From: Chloroflexota bacterium
Lineage (GTDB): Bacteria; Chloroflexota; Dehalococcoidia; SM23-28-2; RBG-16-64-32
DNA: 11,265 nucleotides
Direction of reading: 5' to 3'
NCBI GenBank assembly: GCA_005880075.1
Contig: VBJT01000164.1
Span: forward strand, 1-11,265
The notes below the pieces were generated by a model. It ran no database searches. It saw nothing but the letters and a program-made list of their open reading frames with translations, and was not told the origin of the DNA. The position numbers were made by a program, and so were the translations under genes. Positions 5,953-11,265 of the stretch are shown one piece after another (position 1 is the stretch's first letter; every line of letters begins with the position of its first letter).

Positions 5953-6747
5953 TCACGCCGAGTCGTCGGCAATCGGCAGTCCGACTATGTTATAGCCGGC
6001 GTCGACGTAATGCACTTCGCCCGTCACGCCGGCGGCGAGCTCAGAGCAGAGGTACACCGCTGCGTTGCCGACTTCCTCGATGCCAATGTTCCGGCGTAGT
6101 GGGGCGATGTCACGGAAGCGAGAGTGGAGGCCCTTGAAGCCGGAGACCCCGGCAGCCGAGAGCGTGCGAATTGGCCCCGCGGAGATCGCATTTACCCGGA
6201 TGTGCTTCTCGCCGGCGCCCAGATCGAGCGCCAGATAGCGCACGCAGGCCTCGAGGGCGGCCTTGGCGACGCCCATCACGTTGTAGTTCGGAAACGCGCG
6301 CAGCGAGCCGAGGTACGTAAGCGTCAGCATCGACCCGTTGTCCCGCATGATGGGTAGGGCGGCGCGGGCAATCGCGATGAGGGAGTAGACGCTGATGTCC
6401 ATCGCCAGGTGGAACCCCTCGCGCGAGGTCTCGTGGAAGCTGCTGTTGAGCTCCTCACGATTGGCGAACGCTATCGAGTGGACGAGGATATCGATGCCGC
6501 CGAACGCTTTCCGCGCCTTCTCCATCAACGCCACGATTTCGCCGTCGCTGGAGACATCGCACGGCTCGACGAAGTGCGCGCCGATGGAGGCGGCGAGTGG
6601 CTTGACCCGCCGCTCGAGCACCTCCCCCGCGTAGCTGAGGCCGATGTGCGCGCCCTCGCGATGGAGAGCCTGCGTGATCCCCCACGCGATCGAGTGATCA
6701 TTGGCGACCCCGAAGACGAGGGCGGTCTCGCCGTCAAGGAGCCCCAT
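5953..6747 (-). CDS. fabI: Enoyl-[acyl-carrier-protein] reductase, NADH (FabI)
   Basis: A 264-residue short-chain dehydrogenase of the FabI type, which reduces trans-2-enoyl-ACP in the last step of each fatty-acid elongation round. The nucleotide-binding loop G-V-A-N-D-H-S-I-A-W-G-I is at 13-24. The active-site residues Y145 and Y155 and K162 fall in T-Y-L-G and Y-N-V-M-G-V-A-K, spaced as in E. coli FabI. N-A-I-S-A-G-P-I-R-T-L precedes the flexible substrate loop. Length is normal. The ATG at 6747 overlaps the stop of the CoA-transferase by one base (TGATG), so the two are co-translated. This pairing with an acyl-CoA enzyme, rather than with other fatty-acid synthesis genes, is unusual and leaves open whether CoA esters are also used. 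It ends convergent to the sigma gene with a 57-bp gap. Confidence 0.95.
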   Translation of the reverse strand: MGLLDGETALVFGVANDHSIAWGITQALHREGAHIGLSYAGEVLERRVKPLAASIGAHFVEPCDVSSDGEIVALMEKARKAFGGIDILVHSIAFANREELNSSFHETSREGFHLAMDISVYSLIAIARAALPIMRDNGSMLTLTYLGSLRAFPNYNVMGVAKAALEACVRYLALDLGAGEKHIRVNAISAGPIRTLSAAGVSGFKGLHSRFRDIAPLRRNIGIEEVGNAAVYLCSELAAGVTGEVHYVDAGYNIVGLPIADDSA

Positions 6748-7997
6748 CAGCCCGCGCTCTCCTTATCCGCCACCCGGTTTCCGATTACGCCGTGATCCCG
6801 CAGTCTCGCGATCTCGTCCCACGACAGCCCTGCTTCGAGCAGCAGCTCTTCCGTATGCTGCCCGAACTCCGGCGCCGGCGATCGAATCGTACCCGGTGTG
6901 GCGCTGAGGTTCACCGCCGGGCCGACGATTGGAAGCGTGCCGTGTGCCGGGTGCTCGAGCGTCGTAAACATCCCGTTTTCGATTATCTGCGGGTCTCTTT
7001 CGAGGTCCTTGTACTCGCTGACGACTTCGAAGAGGAAGTCGTAGCGGCGAAAGAGGTCGTCCCAGAACGCAGATGGTTTCGTCGCGAAGATGCCGTCAAG
7101 GCGGGTGATGAGCTGCATGAGGTCGGTGGCGTTGGTGCGCATCCAGTCGAGGCCCAGGCGCTCGGGTTCCAGCCACTCTCCGGTCGCTTCCTGGATCGCC
7201 TCACGGAAGGGCGGCCAGTACCGGCTGAACTGCGGCATTCCGATCATCATCCACTTTCCGTCGCTCGCCTTGTACTGGTTCCACAAGGGGCTGGTAAGCC
7301 CGCGCGGAATACGCGGGAGCGGGGAGCCACCGTAGTTGCCCGACATGAGAAAGCTCGTAATGTTGAACGCCTGCGCCGCGATCTGACCCTGCAGCAGCGA
7401 GCCGTCTACCATCTGCCCCTCACCCGTGCGTTCGCGGTGGAAGAGGGCGAGCACGATGCCATAGGCAAGCAGGAAGGCGCTCGTCTGGTCGGCCATGCCT
7501 CCGAAGGTGCGCGTGGGCGGAGCTTCAGGCTCGCCGGTCACGCTCATGAGACCTCCCCGGGCCTGCGCCAGAGGATCGAGGGCGGGCCGCTGGGCGTCCG
7601 GGCCCTTCAGCCCAAAGCCCGACGCCTGGCAATAGATGAGACGGGGGTTTTGGCTGGCGAGAGTCGCGTAGTCGATCCCGAGCCGCTCGCATACCCCCGG
7701 GCGGAAGTTCTGGACCACAACGTCGGCATTTCCGACGAGCCGGTAGAATACGTCGCGGCCGGCCTCGGCCTTTAGGTCCAGGACCAGTCCTCGCTTGTTG
7801 CGGTTGTGCGTCTCGAAGTAGGCGTTCGGCCCCTCGTCGCCAACGTCGTAGCGCACGAGAGAGCGGCCGGGGTCCGGCGAATCGGGCCCCTCCACCTTGA
7901 TGACGTCGGCCCCCCAGTCAGCAAGCATGGCTGTCGACATCGGCCCCTGCTGCCAGATCGTCAGATCGAGGACGCGGATGCCTTCGAGCGCGTTCAT
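6747..7997 (-). CDS. CaiB/BaiF (family III) CoA-transferase
   Basis: A 416-residue class III CoA-transferase, the normal length. The N-terminal G-I-R-V-L-D-L-T (6-13) and A-D-W-G-A-D-V-I-K-V-E (26-36) form the Rossmann entry. N-R-N-K-R-G-L-V-L-D-L (65-75) binds CoA. D141 in A-L-D-P-L-A-Q-A-R-G-G-L matches the catalytic aspartate that forms the acyl-anhydride intermediate in formyl-CoA transferase. R-T-G-E-G-Q-M-V-D-G-S-L-L (190-202) is also conserved. Family members move CoA between carboxylic acids such as carnitine, bile acids, formate or aromatic acids; the substrate cannot be read here. The ATG at 7997 is the only good start. FabI follows through a TGATG junction, so the two are one transcription unit. 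A long open frame opposite at 6792-7775 is a high-GC shadow. Confidence 0.94.
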   Translation of the reverse strand: MNALEGIRVLDLTIWQQGPMSTAMLADWGADVIKVEGPDSPDPGRSLVRYDVGDEGPNAYFETHNRNKRGLVLDLKAEAGRDVFYRLVGNADVVVQNFRPGVCERLGIDYATLASQNPRLIYCQASGFGLKGPDAQRPALDPLAQARGGLMSVTGEPEAPPTRTFGGMADQTSAFLLAYGIVLALFHRERTGEGQMVDGSLLQGQIAAQAFNITSFLMSGNYGGSPLPRIPRGLTSPLWNQYKASDGKWMMIGMPQFSRYWPPFREAIQEATGEWLEPERLGLDWMRTNATDLMQLITRLDGIFATKPSAFWDDLFRRYDFLFEVVSEYKDLERDPQIIENGMFTTLEHPAHGTLPIVGPAVNLSATPGTIRSPAPEFGQHTEELLLEAGLSWDEIARLRDHGVIGNRVADKESAG

Positions 7998-8061
7998 GCG
8001 GTGCCAAGATTAGCACAAGTACGCGCTCACAGCCCGGCTCGGAGACCCGCGGAAAAGTTGC

Positions 8062-8090
8062 TCTATAGAGTAGCAGCGCCGCTTTCTTAA
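8062..8090 (-). promoter_or_regulatory. Possible promoter of the CoA-transferase/FabI unit
   Basis: On the minus strand TTAAGA (8090-8085) and TATAGA (8067-8062) are 17 nt apart, each matching four of six consensus bases. Transcription would begin near 8055, about 57 nt before the ATG at 7997. Confidence 0.35.
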
Positions 8091-8166
8091 CCCTATTGCA
8101 AGCGGAGCCCGCTTCAGTTTTGCAGGAGTTCGGCTGCGGGCTTGCCTTAATGGCGAATGAGACGCC

Positions 8167-8601
8167 ATGTCAGCGTGTGCAAACCTACCCGGCAGCCGTT
8201 TACTTGTGCCCGGCCTCGTGGCCGTGGTGGTCCTCCTTCTCTCCGCCTGCTCCAGCAGCACGATCGACGCCTCAAACCTCGACAAGAAGGTCGAGTCTGC
8301 GCAGGCCTTCATCTCCGAAGCGCGCTTCGTGGCGGAGAAGTCTCGCGAGGGCAAGCTAACCGGTGCCTACCGCCGCGCGCATGTGGACGCTCTGCGAGAC
8401 GAAGTTGACGGGATCCGAAATCAACTCGAGAGCGCGCCGAAGCAACCCCAAGTCGCCGGTAAAACCGCGCAGGCGGCCGCACTTCTCGGTGAAGCGAGCA
8501 AGCTAATGGCAGACCTGGCCGATCACGGGACGGATGAAGCCGGACAGTCTCGATTGGAAGAGTTGGCGAACTCGCTGAAGGAGCTGAGGAGCGGCGATTG
8601 A
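8167..8601 (+). CDS. Small predicted lipoprotein of unknown function
   Basis: A 144-residue protein with a lipoprotein signal peptide: a hydrophobic stretch at about 12-25 followed by the lipobox L-S-A-C, so cleavage and lipidation are expected at C28. The mature part is charged and alanine-rich, with repeated acidic/basic patterns (K-K-V-E-S-A-Q-A-F-I, L-L-G-E-A-S-K-L-M) suggesting long helices or a coiled coil outside the membrane. I do not recognise a domain. Its stop overlaps the TTG start of the NRAMP-like gene (TTGA, 8598-8601), so it is the first gene of a three-gene unit and may serve the transporter. The frame is intact, unlike the next two genes. The ribosome site is weak. Confidence 0.75.
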   Translation: MSACANLPGSRLLVPGLVAVVVLLLSACSSSTIDASNLDKKVESAQAFISEARFVAEKSREGKLTGAYRRAHVDALRDEVDGIRNQLESAPKQPQVAGKTAQAAALLGEASKLMADLADHGTDEAGQSRLEELANSLKELRSGD

Positions 8602-9790
8602 AACCGCTCCAGGTCTTTCTCGGCATCCTTACCGCCTGCGGTGGTTTCGTCGATATCGGCGAGCTGGTGTTCGCTGCGCAGGGCGGTTCGCATTTCGGTT
8701 ACAAACTCCTTTGGCCTGTGGCAGTCGGCGCACTGGGTATCATCGTCTACGCCGAGATGTGCGGGCGTGTCGCGGCGGTTGCCAAGAAGCCCGTCTTCAG
8801 CAGCATCCGCGAGACCGTGGGGCTGGGAACGGGCTTGGTCACGCTTGCCGCCTCACAGCTGCTAAACATCCTGACATGCGCGGCCGAAGTCGGCGGCGTC
8901 GCTATCGCTTTGCGGCTGCTCCTCGACGCTCCCTACGGCGCGATGGTCCTGGCTGGCATTGCGGTCCTCATCGTTTGCCTGTGGGTGCTCTCGTTCGATT
9001 GGATCGAGCGGCTGTTCGGGTGCGGCGGCCTGTTCATGCTCGTCTTCCTTGGCGCCGCCGTCTGGCTCGGCCCCGACTGGGGCGAGACCGGCAAAGGCCT
9101 GCTGCCTCAGGTGCCTGATGTCGGAGGCAAGGACCTCATACTCTACGCCTACTTCGCCGCTTCTACTCGTCGGGAGGCATAGAGGAGCACTGGGAGCCGG
9201 AAGACATTCCCTTGAACAAGTACACCTCGATCATCGGTTTCACGTTCGGCGCACTGATCACCATGTCGATCATAGTGATCGGCGCGGACCTCTTCCTCTC
9301 GGAAGGCATCAAGCCGGAACTGCTCGGCACTTCGCTGCTGGGGCCGGTCGACGCTTTCGGCAAGGTCGGGCTGGTCTTCGGCCTCATCGGAATCACCTTT
9401 GCGGTCGGTGGCGCCGCCGTCGAAACGTCGCTGGGCGGTGCATATAACTTTAGCCAGTTCTTCGGCTGGGAATGGGGGCGTTATCGAAATGCTTCAGGCG
9501 CTCCGCGCTTCACACTGGCCTGGCTGCTGATCTTCATCTTGGCAGCGGCAATACTGTTCACCGGCGTCAACCCCGTCCTGCTCACGGAGTATGCGGTCAT
9601 CTTCTCTGTCGTAGCGCTACCGCTTACCTATTTTCCTATTCTCGCGGTAGCCGGCAACAGCGATTACATGGGTGAGTACAAGAACGGGCCCTTGGCGACG
9701 GCGCTCGGCTGGGTATACCTGCTGATCATCCTGGTTCTCGCGGTTGCCGCTGTGCCGCTGCTTGTGCTGTCGAACGGGGGGCAGGGTTGA
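8598..9790 (+). pseudogene. NRAMP-family metal transporter-like gene with internal frame break
   Basis: Translation starts at the TTG at 8598 (GGAG 6 nt upstream) and runs to about 9160 in one frame. Homology then continues in another frame (F-Y-S-S-G-G-I-E-E-H-W from about 9161) to the TGA at 9788-9790. Both parts are hydrophobic and together resemble NRAMP proteins, proton-coupled importers of Mn2+/Fe2+ or related ions. In transmembrane segment 1 the metal-binding motif D-P-G-N appears as D-I-G-E (F-V-D-I-G-E-L-V). The segment 6 motif, with M/T-P-Y/H before F-F-Y-S-S-G in relatives, is missing at the junction. About 12 codons plus one base appear deleted between L-Y-A-Y-F-A-A and F-Y-S-S-G-G. 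Read without the join, the first frame stops at the TAG at 9180-9182. If not a contig error, metal transport is probably lost. The gene overlaps both neighbours by 4 nt (TTGA). Confidence 0.65.
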
Positions 9791-10324
9791 AACGCGGGAA
9801 TACCGTCTACCTGGCCCTCCATCTGCTGGACCGCCAGCTAATCGATAGGGAAGAGCGGCGCTGCGGGAGGGTGGATGACGTCCAGCTGGAACCGCAGGAT
9901 GACTCTTGGGCTGTCAAATCGCTCATCGTCGGTTCCGCACCGTGGTCGAGCCGCCTGCCCGGGCCGATCGGAGCGATTTTCCGGCCCTTCGCCCGTAGCC
10001 GGACGGAGGTTCCCTTCGAGCTCGTTGATGACATCACGCCTGACATCCGGTTGACGGTCGAAGGGAGTGAGCTTGGGCTCGGGCGGAGGGATGACAGGTT
10101 GGGGCGACTTATGCGCAGGCCGCTCCGCCGGACACGTCTTCGAGGTAACAGGCCGCCGAAGAGGGAAGGAACTGGTAGTAACAGGCTTTGTCCTTGGAGA
10201 AGGCGGCCTCAGGAGAAGGCTAGGGCTCGGTGGCGGTGGTCGCGAAATCACGATGCAAGATATCGTGCGAATAGACGGAACGACGGTGGTTATTAGAGAC
10301 GAAGACATCCCATCGGCCAGTTGA
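9787..10324 (+). pseudogene. PRC-barrel protein (two domains) with frameshift between them
   Basis: A TTG at 9787, overlapping the NRAMP-like stop in TTGA, opens a frame with A-L-H-L-L-D-R-Q-L-I-D-R-E-E-R-R-C-G-R-V-D-D-V, a PRC-barrel start. This continues through V-P-F-E-L-V-D-D-I-T-P-D-I-R-L to about 10110. A second PRC-like half (G-H-V-F-E-V-T-G-R-R-R-G-K-E-L-V-V-T-G-F, then D-I-V-R-I-D-G-T-T-V-V-I) is in the next frame and ends at the TGA at 10322-10324. The crossover is near 10100-10135. PRC-barrel genes next to NRAMP transporters are a recurrent pairing in Actinobacteria and Chloroflexota, and a role in transporter regulation or assembly is presumed. If no join occurs, the first frame ends at the TAG at 10294-10296 with a basic, non-homologous tail. 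A single-base contig error would also explain it. Confidence 0.6.
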
Positions 10325-10330
10325 GCGACC

Positions 10331-10350
10331 CTTTCCCTACCGCAGGAAAG
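10331..10350. terminator. Weak hairpin between convergent genes
   Basis: CTTTCC (10331-10336) and GGAAAG (10345-10350) pair around 8 nt between the ends of the PRC-barrel gene and the Sir2 gene. It has no T-tract on either side, so its role as a terminator is uncertain. Confidence 0.25.
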
Positions 10351-10357
10351 TCTGCGA

Positions 10358-11158
10358 CTAGACGGCCCTCAGCTTCTCGACTACCGGCGGCAGTGCTTCA
10401 CCGGCCGGCGCACGCAGGACTACATCACACAGCTCTGTCAGCGGAGTCTCGTTCGGATTCACCTCGATCAACACACCGCCTGATGATTTCACGTCGATCG
10501 GAAACTGCGCGGCCGGATATACAACGGCGCTCGTACCGACGAGGAGCATGCAGTCGCAGATGCGGCTCTGGTTGATGCATTCGTCGAGCGCATCTCGCGG
10601 GATCGGCTCGCCGAACATGACGGTGTCGCCCTTGACGATCCCGCTGGTGCAGTCGGGGCACTTCGGCGGAAGCTCATCGAGAGGAAAGCCGTCGAGCGGC
10701 CAACGATGATTGCAGACGACGCAGCGTAGCTTCGTACGGTTGCCGTGGATCTCAGTAATCGCCTGACTGCCCGCGATCTGGTGCAGATTGTCGATGTTCT
10801 GCGTGATGATGTGCCGCAGCCGGCCCATCTCCTCGAGCTCGCGAAGGGCGAAGTGGCCGGCGTTGGGCACAGCCGTCTCGAGCGCCTGAGCAAGTTCGGC
10901 GAAGCGGCTTGCGCGCTCCTGGCGCATCTCCCACCAGCGCTTCGGGTTCTCGACGAAGCGCTCGTAGTCACGCAGATCGGGCTCGCCGTGCTTCGTCCAG
11001 AGTCCCTCGGGCCCGCGAAACGTAGGCACACCGCTTTCCGCCGAGAGCCCAGCACCGACCAGCGCGACGACGTGCCGTGAAGCGGCGATGAGGCGCGCGG
11101 CCTCTTCGATGGCTCGCTCAAGAGCGGCCTGCTCGCCCTGAGGTTCTCGAAGGGTCAT
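10358..11158 (-). CDS. Sir2-family NAD-dependent protein deacylase
   Basis: A 266-residue sirtuin, normal for the bacterial CobB/Sir2 group. It removes acyl groups from protein lysines using NAD+ and yields nicotinamide and O-acyl-ADP-ribose. Visible hallmarks are G-A-G-L-S-A-E-S-G-V-P-T-F-R-G at 35-49 (NAD binding), T-Q-N-I-D-N-L-H at 119-126, the catalytic H138 in I-H-G-N, four zinc ligands C146-x2-C149 and C167-x2-C170, M-F-G-E-P-I-P at 181-187, and G-T-S-A-V-V-Y-P-A. In SIRT5/CobB a Tyr-x-x-Arg pair reads acidic acyl groups. The corresponding stretch here, N-P-K-R-W-W-E-M-R-Q-E-R (71-82), keeps an Arg but seems to lack the Tyr, so substrate preference is open. Its ATG at 11158 overlaps the upstream YjbQ stop in ATGA. 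Confidence 0.95.
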   Translation of the reverse strand: MTLREPQGEQAALERAIEEAARLIAASRHVVALVGAGLSAESGVPTFRGPEGLWTKHGEPDLRDYERFVENPKRWWEMRQERASRFAELAQALETAVPNAGHFALRELEEMGRLRHIITQNIDNLHQIAGSQAITEIHGNRTKLRCVVCNHRWPLDGFPLDELPPKCPDCTSGIVKGDTVMFGEPIPRDALDECINQSRICDCMLLVGTSAVVYPAAQFPIDVKSSGGVLIEVNPNETPLTELCDVVLRAPAGEALPPVVEKLRAV

Positions 11159-11265
11159 TCCGCCACCACGCTGACAAGCACCGTGCGCTCCCGAGGGCCG
11201 TCGAACTCGGCTAGGAAGATCCCCTGCCAGCGGCCTAGAGCGAGGCGCCCGTTTTCGACCGGGAT
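11155..11265 (-). CDS. YjbQ/UPF0047 family protein (C-terminal end, cut by window edge)
   Basis: Only the last 36 residues are visible, ending at the TGA at 11157-11155. The stretch L-A-L-G-R-W-Q-G-I-F-L-A-E-F-D-G-P-R matches the conserved C-terminal block of YjbQ/UPF0047 proteins, often annotated as secondary thiamine-phosphate synthase enzyme. The stop overlaps the Sir2 start in ATGA, so the two genes are in one unit. The catalytic part lies outside the window. Confidence 0.8.
   Translation of the reverse strand: MPVENGRLALGRWQGIFLAEFDGPRERTVLVSVVAE

Noticed and set aside
6792..7775. Long plus-strand open frame opposite the CoA-transferase
   Set aside because: It mirrors the codon structure of the clearly recognisable CoA-transferase on the minus strand and shows no family motifs; typical of high-GC antisense frames.
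8099..8144. Imperfect inverted repeat (GCAAGC...GCTTGC) before the lipoprotein gene
   Set aside because: The arms are interrupted and the loop is long; there is no T-tract or clear promoter relation, so I cannot give it a role.
1..11265. tRNA, rRNA, CRISPR array, insertion sequence, attachment site or replication origin
   Set aside because: No cloverleaf, rRNA-like block, regularly spaced repeat, transposase or integrase was seen on either strand.

Overview
This is a GC-rich bacterial fragment with tightly packed genes in alternating transcription blocks. The gene content suggests a Chloroflexota (Dehalococcoidia/SAR202-like) genome: an ArsA-like ATPase carrying a C-terminal HSP20-like domain, an NRAMP transporter next to a PRC-barrel protein, a CaiB/BaiF CoA-transferase, and a 'WxFLxNyxxVL'-type winged-helix regulator. 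This taxonomic placement is an inference from protein resemblance; there is no rRNA or other marker in the window.

Layout from left to right. (1) Minus strand: the N-terminal end of an enoyl-CoA hydratase, then a peroxiredoxin-like gene with an in-frame TGA exactly where the first Cys of its CxxC active site should be. (2) Plus strand, divergent: an ArsA-like gene with a lost P-loop and a broken frame, then a DUF7064-like (AttH/CrtC-type lipocalin-like) protein. (3) Minus strand: a winged-helix regulator, a PlsC-family acyltransferase overlapping it by 4 nt, and a second, paralogous acyltransferase with its own promoter. (4) Plus strand, divergent: a strong sigma70-type promoter, an AT-rich structured leader with a hairpin and a rho-independent terminator, then an ECF sigma factor without an adjacent anti-sigma gene. 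(5) Minus strand: a CaiB/BaiF CoA-transferase and FabI, coupled by TGATG. (6) Plus strand: a lipoprotein, an NRAMP-like transporter and a two-domain PRC-barrel protein, joined by TTGA overlaps; the last two have disrupted frames. (7) Minus strand: the end of a YjbQ/UPF0047 protein and a Sir2 deacylase, joined by ATGA.

The most notable observation is the peroxiredoxin. Reading through the TGA gives one continuous protein of 157 residues with a U-P-F-C active site. The mRNA just downstream of the UGA folds into a 6-bp upper stem with an AGUU loop, 25 nt after the UGA, on a second 6-bp lower stem. This matches the bacterial SECIS pattern and points to a selenoprotein.

Two further themes deserve attention. 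Three genes (ArsA-like, NRAMP-like, PRC-barrel) change frame inside conserved cores. In the first two, the catalytic or metal-binding segment expected at the junction is also missing, which suggests short deletions rather than single-base errors. The sigma-factor leader looks like either an attenuator or a free-standing small RNA of about 160 nt.
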